DNA of 64,000 bases from Paracoccaceae bacterium (GTDB lineage: Bacteria > Pseudomonadota > Alphaproteobacteria > Rhodobacterales > Rhodobacteraceae), in the NCBI GenBank assembly GCA_020630695.1, contig JAHDIS010000011.1, forward strand, positions 1 through 64,000, in the 5' to 3' direction. The first letter of the stretch is position 1; every line of letters begins with the position of its first letter. Made by a program: the position numbers and the translations under genes. Positions 53,719 to 62,058 of this stretch are shown in pieces. The notes beneath the pieces were generated by a model, which worked only from the letters and a program-made list of their open reading frames with translations, was not told the DNA's origin and ran no database searches.

Positions 53719-54516
53719 ATGGAGCTAGATGATGCTTATGCAAATGCCGCCTATATTCCCGGTGCGGCAGACTATCCAACCCGTTGGGCTGATCAGGCGG
53801 AAGCGTTTCGAACGCAGCTGTCTGTAGTCGGGCGGGCCCGACTGGGCTTGATGTATGGTCACGGGACAAGGCAGGTGCTTGATCTGTTTCTGCCCGATGG
53901 TCCGGCTGCGGGTCTGATGGTGTTTGTGCACGGCGGGTACTGGCTCAAGTTCGATCGCTCATACTGGTCGCATTTGGCGCAGGGCGCTTTGGCCAATGGA
54001 TGGGCCGTTGCAATGCCGTCTTATGATCTTTGTCCCAGGGTGCGCATTTCAGATATCACCCGGCAGATTGCGCAGGCCATCACTGTTTGCGCGCATGAAA
54101 TCTCTGGTCCGATCCGTCTGGCCGGGCATTCGGCTGGCGGCCATCTGGTTTCGCGCATGTGTGCTCCGGATGTTTTGCCAGAGAATGTCTCTGCTCGATT
54201 GGCGCATGTCATGCCCATTTCGCCAGTCTCGGATATCGCGCCGTTGATGCAGACTTCTATGAATGCGGATCTGAAAATCGATCCGACCGAAGCGAAGGCA
54301 GAAAGTCCGGTTTTCCAGCCTGCCCCCGAGGTTCCGGTCACGGTATGGGTAGGGGCAAGGGAAAGGCCTGTCTTTCTCGATCAGGCGGAATGGTTAGCCA
54401 AGGCATGGGACTGCGCGCATGTGGTCCAGAAGGGCAAACACCATTTCGACGTGATCGATGGACTTGTTGATCCCGATTCTGAAATGGTGATGCGCTTGCT
54501 GGGCGTAGCCGAATAA
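53719..54516 (+). CDS. Alpha/beta hydrolase (esterase/kynurenine-formamidase-like)
   Basis: This 265-residue cytoplasmic hydrolase has the oxyanion motif HGGYW and the nucleophile elbow GHSAGGHL, with Asp and His completing a triad near the C-terminus (GKHHFD). HGGYW with GHSAGGHL is the pattern of the kynurenine formamidase and bacterial esterase group. Its function is not decided by sequence. GGAGA upstream supports the ATG. It is divergent from gabD, with 78 bases between starts. The ECF sigma gene follows 69 bases later. Confidence 0.84.
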   Translation: MELDDAYANAAYIPGAADYPTRWADQAEAFRTQLSVVGRARLGLMYGHGTRQVLDLFLPDGPAAGLMVFVHGGYWLKFDRSYWSHLAQGALANGWAVAMPSYDLCPRVRISDITRQIAQAITVCAHEISGPIRLAGHSAGGHLVSRMCAPDVLPENVSARLAHVMPISPVSDIAPLMQTSMNADLKIDPTEAKAESPVFQPAPEVPVTVWVGARERPVFLDQAEWLAKAWDCAHVVQKGKHHFDVIDGLVDPDSEMVMRLLGVAE

Positions 54517-54585
54517 AAAATTAGAAAACGAAAACTTTTTTCCAAGGAAGTTGGGCGCAGCTGCGTCTGACCTAATGAGATGCGC

Positions 54586-55116
54586 ATGAATGTCACCGAT
54601 GAAGCTTTGGCAAAGGCCGCTGCCCAGGGAGACCGGGCTGCCTTTTCCGTGCTGGTCGAGCGGCTGTATGACCGCATCTTTGGATTGAGTTTCCGGCTGA
54701 CCGGAAGCCGGGCCGAGGCAGAGGATTTGACGCAGGACATTTGCGCCGCATTGCCGACCAAGCTGCAAAGCTGGCGTGGCGATGGCAAGATTACCACGTG
54801 GCTCTACAGGATCACGGTTAATGCTTCGCGGGATCGGTTTCGTCGCCGGGCCACTCATGCCAAAGCTGCTGAGGGATGGGGTGATTGGGAACTGGCGCGA
54901 CAAGCGGACATCAATGAAAGCGCAGAGCGCGCGGATTGGCTGCTGGAGGCCATGTGCGCCCTGCCCGAAGATTTGCGCGAAACACTGGCATTGATTCTGG
55001 ACGGGCAAAGCCAGTCCGATGCGGCAAAGGTTCTGGATATCTCGGAAGGCACGGTCGCGTGGCGCGTGTCGGAATGTAAGAAACGGTTGAAAGCAATTAA
55101 GGAGGCAGAGGTATGA
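54586..55116 (+). CDS. ECF-type RNA polymerase sigma factor
   Basis: This 176-residue sigma factor has region 2 (about residues 20-90, with YDRIFGLSFRLTG and AEDLTQDIC) and region 4 (about 115-170, ending in the helix-turn-helix SEGTVAWRVSECKKRLK). The spacing of the two domains fits ECF factors. The stop overlaps the start of the next gene by four bases, and that gene encodes a membrane VWA protein whose N-terminus may act as the anti-sigma. The ATG at 54580 is an alternative start. Targets are unknown. Confidence 0.9.
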   Translation: MNVTDEALAKAAAQGDRAAFSVLVERLYDRIFGLSFRLTGSRAEAEDLTQDICAALPTKLQSWRGDGKITTWLYRITVNASRDRFRRRATHAKAAEGWGDWELARQADINESAERADWLLEAMCALPEDLRETLALILDGQSQSDAAKVLDISEGTVAWRVSECKKRLKAIKEAEV

Positions 55117-57077
55117 GCGACGATCTGGACGATCTCAAGCGCGCTTTGGACGCGTCTGTCCCGACACCGGATGCGGACAAAAAGGCTGCTGCGATTGCGC
55201 TGGCCATGAAAAATTTTGATCGGGCCCAAGAAAGCACCGATGACACGCGTCAAACCTCTGATCGCCCCGCTGGGGGCCTTTTCAGAGGAGTTCGAAATAT
55301 GTTTGCCAATTTTTCCACCCGCGGCGTCATGGGCGCGACAACCGCACTGGCCGCTGTAACCTTGATGGCCTTTATTCCCACGATGCAAGGACACATGCCG
55401 GAATTGCCGGGCACACCCGTTCAACAAGTGAAAGCGCCTGAACCGGAATATTCCGGTGGTGGACTGCTTAGCGTGCAATCGGCCGGGCAGGGCGCGACCA
55501 GTGCTCCGATGATGATTGCCCGAGATGCTGCATCGGCCGATCTGGCAACCGCGCCACGTCCTGCGCCAAGCCAGCGCAAAATGGCTCCTGCGAATATGTA
55601 CTCGGGAGGTGCAGGCAATAGTGGCGTGCTGCTGTCCATGCCGCAGGCTGAATCCATGCCGATCATCAATGATCGCCCCGTAATGCAGGAAGCGGATACA
55701 GAAGCCTTTCCGGACGCCGATGCCAATCCTATCAAGGTCACGGCTGAGGACCCTGTATCGACATTTTCGATTGATGTGGACACCGCCAGCTGGTCGATCC
55801 TACGCAATTCGCTGACGGGGGGTGTGTTGCCTCCGGAAGGGTCTGTCCGCATCGAAGAGATGGTGAACTACTTCTCCTACGACTATCCTGCCCCGGATGA
55901 TGGACAGGCTTTTGCCAGCACGGTTGGCGTACAGCAAACCCCATGGAATGCCGATACGCAGTTGGTACACATTGCCTTGCAGGGCGCCTTGCCGGCCGAA
56001 CGGCCACCTATGAACCTCGTGTTCCTGATCGATACATCCGGTTCGATGAATCAGCCGAACAAACTGCCGCTGCTCAAACAGAGCTTTCGTTTGATGCTTG
56101 GACAGCTTAGCGCCGAAGATTCTGTTTCCGTCGTGACCTATGCGGGCAGCGCAGGCCGCGTGCTTGACCCAACGCCGGCGACGGAACGTGAGACCATCCT
56201 TGCCGCGCTGGACAATCTGCGGGCAGGGGGTGGCACCGCCGGGCAGGCCGGATTGCAGCAGGCCTATTCCACCGCTGCGGAAATGGCAGAAGAGGGTGAG
56301 GTCAGTCGTGTCATCCTTGCGACTGATGGCGATTTCAATATCGGGATCAATGATCCGGAAGAGCTTGAAAAATTTATCGCAGACAAACGCGAAGACGGGA
56401 CATATCTGTCCGTTCTGGGGTTTGGCCGTGGCAATCTGGATGACGCAACAATGCAATCGTTGGCTCAGTTCGGCAACGGTATGGCCGCCTACATCGACAC
56501 ACTGGCCGAAGCACAAAAGGTTCTGGTGGATCAGTTGACAGGTGCATTGGTTCCCATTGCGGACGATGTCAAAATCCAGGTTGAATTCAATCCTGCGACA
56601 GTCGCCGAATACCGGTTGATCGGCTACGAAACCCGTGCGTTGCGCCGCGAGGACTTCAACAACGACGCCGTCGATGCAGGCGAGATCGGCGCAGGCCATC
56701 AGGTGACGGCTCTCTACGAAATCACGCCGGTTGGATCGCCTGCACGCCTGACTGACCCATTGCGATACGGCGAAACAGCCGCGGTGTCCGATAGCGATGA
56801 ACTCGGGTTTCTGCGGTTGCGTTACAAAGCGCCGGGCGAAGATGAGAGCCAGCTGATCGAGGCACCAATTTCAGCTGATCAGGCGCCCTTGGCTGATGCT
56901 CAGTTTGCGGCCGCCATCGCGGGCTTTGGCCAGTTGTTGCGCGGGTCTGACTACGTGACGGACTGGAACTTTGCCGATGCGATTTCTCTCGCTCAAAGCG
57001 CCAGAGGTGAAGACACTTACGGGTATCGTCAGGAGGCCGTGACCCTGATGCGCCTCGCCGAAAGCCTGTCGCGCTAA
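55113..57077 (+). CDS. VWA-domain protein with possible anti-sigma N-terminus
   Basis: This 654-residue protein has a cytoplasmic N-terminal segment (about residues 1-60, DDLDDLKRALDASVPTPDADKKA, read in part), one membrane helix (about 69-90), an extracytoplasmic Pro/Gln linker, and a von Willebrand A domain with the MIDAS DTSGSM at 307-312, followed by a YfbK-like C-terminal domain. VWA domains of this kind bind metal and protein ligands. The overlap with the sigma gene (ATGA) suggests that its short cytoplasmic tail holds the sigma factor at the membrane and releases it upon an envelope signal. This is inferred. Confidence 0.82.
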   Translation: MSDDLDDLKRALDASVPTPDADKKAAAIALAMKNFDRAQESTDDTRQTSDRPAGGLFRGVRNMFANFSTRGVMGATTALAAVTLMAFIPTMQGHMPELPGTPVQQVKAPEPEYSGGGLLSVQSAGQGATSAPMMIARDAASADLATAPRPAPSQRKMAPANMYSGGAGNSGVLLSMPQAESMPIINDRPVMQEADTEAFPDADANPIKVTAEDPVSTFSIDVDTASWSILRNSLTGGVLPPEGSVRIEEMVNYFSYDYPAPDDGQAFASTVGVQQTPWNADTQLVHIALQGALPAERPPMNLVFLIDTSGSMNQPNKLPLLKQSFRLMLGQLSAEDSVSVVTYAGSAGRVLDPTPATERETILAALDNLRAGGGTAGQAGLQQAYSTAAEMAEEGEVSRVILATDGDFNIGINDPEELEKFIADKREDGTYLSVLGFGRGNLDDATMQSLAQFGNGMAAYIDTLAEAQKVLVDQLTGALVPIADDVKIQVEFNPATVAEYRLIGYETRALRREDFNNDAVDAGEIGAGHQVTALYEITPVGSPARLTDPLRYGETAAVSDSDELGFLRLRYKAPGEDESQLIEAPISADQAPLADAQFAAAIAGFGQLLRGSDYVTDWNFADAISLAQSARGEDTYGYRQEAVTLMRLAESLSR

Positions 57078-57943
57078 AGCGTAACCGAAAACGCGAAAGA
57101 AACAGACTGGCCGGGTTCGAGCATGATCGTGCCCGGCCGATCTGTGATCTGGGGCCCAGCCCCGGCGCGCGCAGCCATCCCATGCCAAGGCTCGATGCAC
57201 AGAAACGGTGCATCCGGTTTCTGCCAAAGCGCCAGATTGGGCAGGTTTTCAAAAGCAAAGCGCAAGGATGGGCCGGTGTCCGCTTCAAAGCGCAGCGCTG
57301 CACCGGCACCAGAGGGAAAGATCAGTGCGTCATGTTCGAAAAGAGCCGGGTCAAGATCCAACACACCTTCGGAAAACAGCGAAGGCAACGACGCCGCTTT
57401 CAGCAATCCGGATTCGTCAATCTGAGCCAGTGTTGGTTCAGCCCCGTTTTCCAACACGATGCGGTGCTGCAAGCCTTCGGCGCCCGGAATCGGCCAGCGA
57501 AATGCAGGATGAAATCCGAACCCAAACGGCATGTTTCGTGTGTCTCGGTTCCAGACGGTTGCAGAGACCCGCAGTGTTCGGCCTTCCAGCGCATGAGTGA
57601 TGTCCAGCGCAAAGGAGAAGGGATACACAGCACGGGTATCGTCATTGTCTTCCAATCGATAGGTGCACTGATGATCGCTGTGCTTGGTCAAGGAAAACGC
57701 CGACCGTCTGGCAAAGCCATGCCTGGGCAAATCCCGCTGTTCATCGCCATAGGCAATCTTGCCGTCTGGCGTTTCACCGACAATTGGAAACAGGACGGGC
57801 GCTCGGCCTGACCACCACGCCGGATCTCCATGCCATAGGAATTCCTGCCCGGCTATGGTTTGCAGACTTTGGGTTTCCGCGCCTTGGGCAGAAACACTGA
57901 CCTTCAGGTGTTCGTTCGCGATTTCAACAAGATCAGCCATCAA
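57074..57943 (-). CDS. Aldose 1-epimerase family protein
   Basis: This 289-residue protein has the galactose mutarotase-like beta-sandwich: an N-terminal strand leading to WHGDPAWWSGRAPVLFP, the His/Asp region around FGFHPAFRWP, where the His is the likely general acid, and the C-terminal CIEPWHGMA. The pattern fits the LacX-like subgroup, whose sugar substrate is often unknown. The gene converges with the VWA gene with a 4-base overlap of stops. The Hsp20 gene lies about 110 bases upstream on the same strand, separated by a terminator. Confidence 0.88.
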   Translation of the reverse strand: MMADLVEIANEHLKVSVSAQGAETQSLQTIAGQEFLWHGDPAWWSGRAPVLFPIVGETPDGKIAYGDEQRDLPRHGFARRSAFSLTKHSDHQCTYRLEDNDDTRAVYPFSFALDITHALEGRTLRVSATVWNRDTRNMPFGFGFHPAFRWPIPGAEGLQHRIVLENGAEPTLAQIDESGLLKAASLPSLFSEGVLDLDPALFEHDALIFPSGAGAALRFEADTGPSLRFAFENLPNLALWQKPDAPFLCIEPWHGMAARAGAGPQITDRPGTIMLEPGQSVSFAFSVTL

Positions 57944-57999
57944 AGCCCCCTATTTTGGGTCCACAGTTACTATGGCCCACCTATCGTGCCTCGCAAATG

Positions 58000-58033
58000 C
58001 AAAAAAGGCCCCGGAGGTTTCGCTCCGGGGCCT
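58000..58033 (-). terminator. Rho-independent terminator of hsp20
   Basis: An 11-bp perfect stem (58006-58016 with 58023-58033), a 6-base loop and a T run on the minus strand lie 22 bases after the hsp20 stop. It separates hsp20 from the aldose-epimerase-like gene downstream on the same strand. Confidence 0.93.
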
Positions 58034-58054
58034 GTATTAGGGTCTGGTGGAAAC

Positions 58055-58528
58055 TCAGTTCACGGCTTCTGCGTCCACCACGTCTTTTTCGACAGCGATC
58101 GTGGATGGTTTTGCGATGGCGATGCGCCGTGGTTTCAAGGCTTCAGGCACTTCGCGTTCCAGATCAATGTGGAGCATGCCGTTTTCATGTACGGCACCAG
58201 TGACGCGAACATGATCGGCCAGATGGAAACGACGCTCAAAGGCACGCGTTGCGATGCCCCGGTGCAGATAGGTCTTGGCGGATTGTTCATCGGCCTTGCG
58301 GGCGGATACGACAAGCGCTTGTTCCTTGACCTCGACGGACAGGTCGTCATCACCAAAGCCGGCTACGGCGATAGAGATGCGATAGGCATCGTCGGCGGTT
58401 TTTTCGATGTTGTAAGGCGGATAGGTCTGTGTGCTGACATCATTTGTCAGAACCCGGTCCATCATGTCAGCGATTTGATCAAAGCCGACGGTCGCACGGT
58501 AAAGTGGTGCAAAATCAAAGTGTCGCAT
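58055..58528 (-). CDS. Hsp20 family small heat-shock protein
   Basis: This 157-residue chaperone has an N-terminal arm starting MRHFDFAPLYRATVGFD, the alpha-crystallin domain (about residues 35-130, with YRISIAVAGF and the core GIATRAFERRFHL) and a C-terminal IxI-type motif region (KPRRIAI). It binds unfolded proteins during heat stress and would hold them for refolding. GGAGG six bases upstream supports the ATG. An upstream in-frame ATG adds 15 unrelated residues. A 5'-leader hairpin could act as a temperature sensor. Confidence 0.93.
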   Translation of the reverse strand: MRHFDFAPLYRATVGFDQIADMMDRVLTNDVSTQTYPPYNIEKTADDAYRISIAVAGFGDDDLSVEVKEQALVVSARKADEQSAKTYLHRGIATRAFERRFHLADHVRVTGAVHENGMLHIDLEREVPEALKPRRIAIAKPSTIAVEKDVVDAEAVN

Positions 58529-58533
58529 GGGAA

Positions 58534-58548
58534 TCCTCCGTTGAGCGA
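58534..58548 (-). promoter_or_regulatory. Possible ROSE-like RNA thermometer hairpin before hsp20
   Basis: In the minus-strand leader, UCGCU (58548-58544) can pair with AGGA (58537-58534) of the Shine-Dalgarno region with a bulged G, across a 6-base loop. UYGCU opposite AGGA is the conserved core of ROSE thermometers of alphaproteobacterial small heat-shock genes. The outer stem is weak. Confidence 0.4.
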
Positions 58549-58723
58549 AACCAGTGTTGCGGCGTCTTCCCATAGGGGACAGACGTCTAGGGTGATTGCC
58601 GGGCCCTGAATAGGCACCCGAACGACATTGAGGTGGGTAGTCTTGACCGAGGTTTCAAGAGGGGGGCTAAACCGGGGCTTTGGCTTGTTCTTACGGGCTG
58701 TAGTTGCCCCAGTCTTGTACAGA

Positions 58724-59551
58724 TCAGGGGCGTACGAATTTGGCGCCTGTATTGTTGCCACCGCCCACTGAAATCCGTTTCGCCCCGGCGCTGGCCTTTG
58801 GAAGGGCCGCATCGCGTCGCAGCCGCGTCATCAGGGCGTCGACCACCGGTGGCAGGGTCATTCCATACGCGATGCTGCCCGCTTCACCGGGCGCAGTTCC
58901 GCCTGAGATAATTGAGAGTATACGCAGTCTGCCATCTTCCCGGATAAAGACGGGCGCACCGGATGAGCCAAAGGTCACATCACAGTCAAACCCAAGGATA
59001 CCGTCGCGATAACGTCCTTTGACCGAACATTTCGCCTGCCGGGACAAAACTTCGTCGCGGCCACGCCCGTAGGACACGACACTGACCTTTGCCCCCGCGG
59101 CGGCCCCTTGCAAGACGCGGAAAGGGTCTGCTTCGGCACTGACAATGGCACGGTCCAGCTTTAGCAGGGCGACGTCGTTCGCAATCAGCTCAGCATCTAT
59201 TTCGGCGCCGGGTTTGGAGTTGAATCCCTCTGGTGCAACCCATTGAATGACCTGCCGATGAGCAATCTGCTGACCATGGTGATACCCGGCCTTGAAGCTG
59301 ACGGTCTGGGCCGAAATTGGCTGCCCGCGGGTGTTGAACAGACAATGCGCGGCTGTCAGGACTATGTCCCGCGCGATCAAAGTACCGGTGCAATACCCAT
59401 GTCCGGTATCGACGCGTCCGATCGCTTCCCAGCCCAGCAGTTCACCCCGTCGGTCCATCACGTCGAATGCCGTCGTTGCCTGCGCAAAGGCGGCAGACAC
59501 CGATAGGACCGCACCGAAAATGGTGGAACATATGGTCAGGGCTTTACGAAT
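58724..59551 (-). CDS. Trypsin-like serine protease, exported (paralogue 2)
   Basis: This S1-family protease has the catalytic His in TAAHC, Asp in NDVALLKL and Ser in GSSGAPV, so the triad is intact. Reading in frame above the GTG at 59500 gives a signal peptide ending VSAAFAQ. That hydrophobic head has no ATG, GTG or TTG, only an ATT at 59551 as a rare start, or a frameshift or slippage relative to the upstream paralogue (which stops at 59536). The end chosen here is the ATT; an annotated GTG would remove the signal. The C-terminal tail TGAKFVRP matches the neighbouring paralogue. It is tandem with that gene. Confidence 0.75.
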   Translation of the reverse strand: MRKALTICSTIFGAVLSVSAAFAQATTAFDVMDRRGELLGWEAIGRVDTGHGYCTGTLIARDIVLTAAHCLFNTRGQPISAQTVSFKAGYHHGQQIAHRQVIQWVAPEGFNSKPGAEIDAELIANDVALLKLDRAIVSAEADPFRVLQGAAAGAKVSVVSYGRGRDEVLSRQAKCSVKGRYRDGILGFDCDVTFGSSGAPVFIREDGRLRILSIISGGTAPGEAGSIAYGMTLPPVVDALMTRLRRDAALPKASAGAKRISVGGGNNTGAKFVRP

Positions 59552-60336
59552 TTTGCACCTGTTTCTCTGCGGCTGCCTGCAGCCATGGGTTCAAGGCCAG
59601 CGCCTGCATCTGTCGCGGTTTCAAGCGCGACTTTGAGAATGGCGAGTGGCCCTTCAAGCGCCGTTCCAAGCGAAACGGGCTGACCTGAGATTGCAGCTTT
59701 GGCCGAGACAACTGAGACGATGCGCGGTGTGCCGTCTTTGTCCATGGTGAACACCGGTGATCCGGACGCGCCGAAATCCACAGAACAAGACATCACCAAC
59801 ATCCCGTCCTGTCTGGACATGACCTTGCAGGTTTCCTGCAAACTTGGCGCCTCAGAACGGTTATGTGCGTATGACACAACACCCAGACGCGCGCCGACCT
59901 GTGGTCGAGTGTCTGTTTCAAACGGCACGATCGTGGTGTTTCGAATGGGGTGCTGCAACCGGATCAGAGCCACATCATCGCGCACACGTTTCGCGTTGGA
60001 TGGGCCAGAAAAATTGTAGTTCGGGTGGGGAACAGCCTTTTTGACAAGGCGGTAGGCGGATGCGCGTCCGTTTCGCCATGCAGCTTTGAACTGGATTTCG
60101 TCAGTAGGAACACGGGCACCCGTCGCCGGATCATACAGGCAATGTGCGGCCGTCAGAACCAGATCGGGCTCGATGAGAGCGCCGGTGCAAAAGGCTTCAC
60201 CGGCAACTTCAAGACGCCCAACCGCTTCCCACTTGCGGCCATCTTGATTGCTGCCGAGGGAAAAAAGACCCTCTGCAGACGCAACGCTGGCCAAAAAGAC
60301 CAGAACGACGCTCAATAAAATGCGCACTCGAACCAT
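59536..60336 (-). CDS. Trypsin-like serine protease, exported (paralogue 1)
   Basis: This 266-residue protein has a signal peptide (about residues 1-21, ending SVASA), so it is periplasmic or secreted. The triad is His65 in TAAHC, Asp121 in DDVALI and Ser191 in GASGSPV. Four Cys residues could form two disulfides. The C-terminal end TGAKFVKP nearly repeats that of the downstream paralogue, suggesting duplication and a shared function for the tail, for example docking or sorting. Its substrates are unknown. The downstream paralogue's frame overlaps the last codons of this gene. Confidence 0.9.
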   Translation of the reverse strand: MVRVRILLSVVLVFLASVASAEGLFSLGSNQDGRKWEAVGRLEVAGEAFCTGALIEPDLVLTAAHCLYDPATGARVPTDEIQFKAAWRNGRASAYRLVKKAVPHPNYNFSGPSNAKRVRDDVALIRLQHPIRNTTIVPFETDTRPQVGARLGVVSYAHNRSEAPSLQETCKVMSRQDGMLVMSCSVDFGASGSPVFTMDKDGTPRIVSVVSAKAAISGQPVSLGTALEGPLAILKVALETATDAGAGLEPMAAGSRRETGAKFVKP

Positions 60337-60414
60337 TCCGCTTACTTTGCCTGTTATCCGTTGACGGTTAACGGAAAGTTTGGGCGAAATTACGGCAAAG
60401 CAGCTGTTTCGGAA

Positions 60415-61707
60415 CTATTCTGCCGCCACGAGTTTGGGAGGTTTGGGTCCGCCTGTTGCCCAATCCAGCAACTCAACCGTGTGAACGATCGGCACATCCG
60501 TGCCAGAGCCGATTTGCATCATGCAGCCGATATTTCCGGCCGCGATGATATCGGGTTGTTTTGCTTCCAACGTCCGTACTTTGCGTTCCTTCAATTGGCT
60601 GGAAATCTCGGGTTGCATCAGGTTGTACGTACCAGCCGAGCCGCAGCACAGGTGACTGTCTGCAGGCTCCACGACTTCGAATCCGGCCTTTTTGAGCAAA
60701 GTTTTGGGGTGCGTCTTGATCTGCTGACCGTGCTGCAACGAACAGGCCGCGTGATAGGCGACACGCAGGCCCTTGGGATCGCTTTGCGGGATGTCCAACT
60801 TCATCAACACTTCGCTGATGTCCATCGCCACGGCGGAAACACGCGCCGCGTCCTTGGCCAGTGGTTCGTTGCGGAACATGTGACCATAGTCCTTCACAGT
60901 CGTTCCGCAGCCCGACGTGTTGATCACGATGGCGTCGAGCCCTTTACCATCCATTTCCCGCGCCCACGCCTTGATGTTCTTGCCAGCCGTTCCGTGGCTT
61001 TCTTCGGTCTTGCCCATGTGGTGTGTCAGTGCCCCACAGCATCCGGCGCCTTCGGCCACAACCACTTCGCAACCCAGCCGGGTCAGTAGACGGATCGTGG
61101 CATCGTTGATGTCAGTGTTCAGCGCTTTCTGCGCGCATCCGGTCATCAGGGCGACACGCATCTTTTTCTCGGCCGCGGGCGCAAAGCTTTGCGGATCGTC
61201 ATTCCGGGATACGGGTGGAATGGTCTTGGGCGCCATGGCCAACATGGCGCGCAGCCGGGCATCGGGGATCAGTGGTGCAAAGGGTTTGGCAATCTTTGCG
61301 CCAAGCATGGCAACACGGAAGCGCGTCGGGTACGGCAGGATGCGCGCCAGAACCCATCGCAGGGCCTTGTCGTGCCAAGGCCGGTCATAGTTCTTTTCGA
61401 TGTATTCGCGTGCGTGATCGACAAGGTGCATATAGTGCACCCCGGATGGGCAGGTGGTCATACATGCGAGACACGACAGGCACCGGTCGACGTGCTTGAC
61501 GGTTTTCTCATCCGGCACACGCTCGTTTTCAAGCATGTCCTTGATCAGGTAAATTCGGCCCCTTGGGCTGTCCAACTCATCGCCGAGCACCTGATAGGTG
61601 GGGCAAGTCGCGGTGCAGAAACCGCAATGCACACAGGTGCGCAGAATTTCATTGGCGCGCTGCGTGCCGGGATCTTTCAACTGCTCTTCGGAAAAGGTTG
61701 TCTGCAT
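60415..61707 (-). CDS. glcF: Glycolate oxidase iron-sulfur subunit GlcF
   Basis: This 430-residue protein has two N-terminal [4Fe-4S] motifs (CVHCGFCTATCPTY and CLSCLACMTTCPSG) and two C-terminal CCG-type domains (VAEGAGCCG and DSHLCCGSAGTYN), as in GlcF and related heterodisulfide-reductase-type proteins. It passes electrons from the flavin subunits GlcD and GlcE to quinone. The ATG at 61707 is preferred to a TTG one codon earlier. It lies three bases after the small membrane-protein gene that separates it from glcE. Confidence 0.95.
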   Translation of the reverse strand: MQTTFSEEQLKDPGTQRANEILRTCVHCGFCTATCPTYQVLGDELDSPRGRIYLIKDMLENERVPDEKTVKHVDRCLSCLACMTTCPSGVHYMHLVDHAREYIEKNYDRPWHDKALRWVLARILPYPTRFRVAMLGAKIAKPFAPLIPDARLRAMLAMAPKTIPPVSRNDDPQSFAPAAEKKMRVALMTGCAQKALNTDINDATIRLLTRLGCEVVVAEGAGCCGALTHHMGKTEESHGTAGKNIKAWAREMDGKGLDAIVINTSGCGTTVKDYGHMFRNEPLAKDAARVSAVAMDISEVLMKLDIPQSDPKGLRVAYHAACSLQHGQQIKTHPKTLLKKAGFEVVEPADSHLCCGSAGTYNLMQPEISSQLKERKVRTLEAKQPDIIAAGNIGCMMQIGSGTDVPIVHTVELLDWATGGPKPPKLVAAE

Positions 61708-61710
61708 CAA

Positions 61711-62058
61711 TCAGCTCATCATTTGCGCCGTGGCCAGTCCGAACCAGGGCAGTGTTGTAGAAAGAAGGGCGGCTACCGTCAGCCAGCGTCGTTGACGAGG
61801 CGCACGAAGCCGGGCTTTGAACGCCTGGGCCACCATGGCGACGGCCAGAACCCAAGCGAGCCAAAGCGCCACCAATGAAATGAGCGCCTGATCGCCTCCA
61901 GCCAGCCTCCAGCGTAGCGCAAGGGTGACGCAAATCACGACCGAGACGGAAAGTGCCAACAAAACCCACGTGCGGGCAGGGAGCCTTAAAAGGGCCGCAC
62001 ATATCAGCGGCCCGACAGCGAAGCAGACCAGAAATCCGATCAGGGCGGGGCTCATCAT
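61711..62058 (-). CDS. Small membrane protein in the glc operon
   Basis: This 115-residue protein has four hydrophobic segments (about residues 4-22, 28-48, 55-78 and 92-110), with a basic loop at KARLRAPRQRRW before the last. Its ATG overlaps the glcE stop by four bases and its stop precedes the glcF ATG by three, so it is a genuine operon member. The family is not recognised. It may anchor or stabilise GlcDEF at the membrane, but no motif proves this. Confidence 0.75.
   Translation of the reverse strand: MMSPALIGFLVCFAVGPLICAALLRLPARTWVLLALSVSVVICVTLALRWRLAGGDQALISLVALWLAWVLAVAMVAQAFKARLRAPRQRRWLTVAALLSTTLPWFGLATAQMMS

Noticed and set aside
54546-54570. GGAAGTT and CGTCTGA as an autoregulated ECF promoter of the sigma gene
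   Set aside because: The spacing between the two elements is 11 bases (13 from GGAAG), shorter than the roughly 15-17 bases of known ECF promoters, so it is unlikely to work as such.
60357-60375. TCCGTT/AACGGA inverted repeat as terminator after glcF
   Set aside because: The 6-bp stem is weak and no T run follows on either strand; it may be fortuitous.
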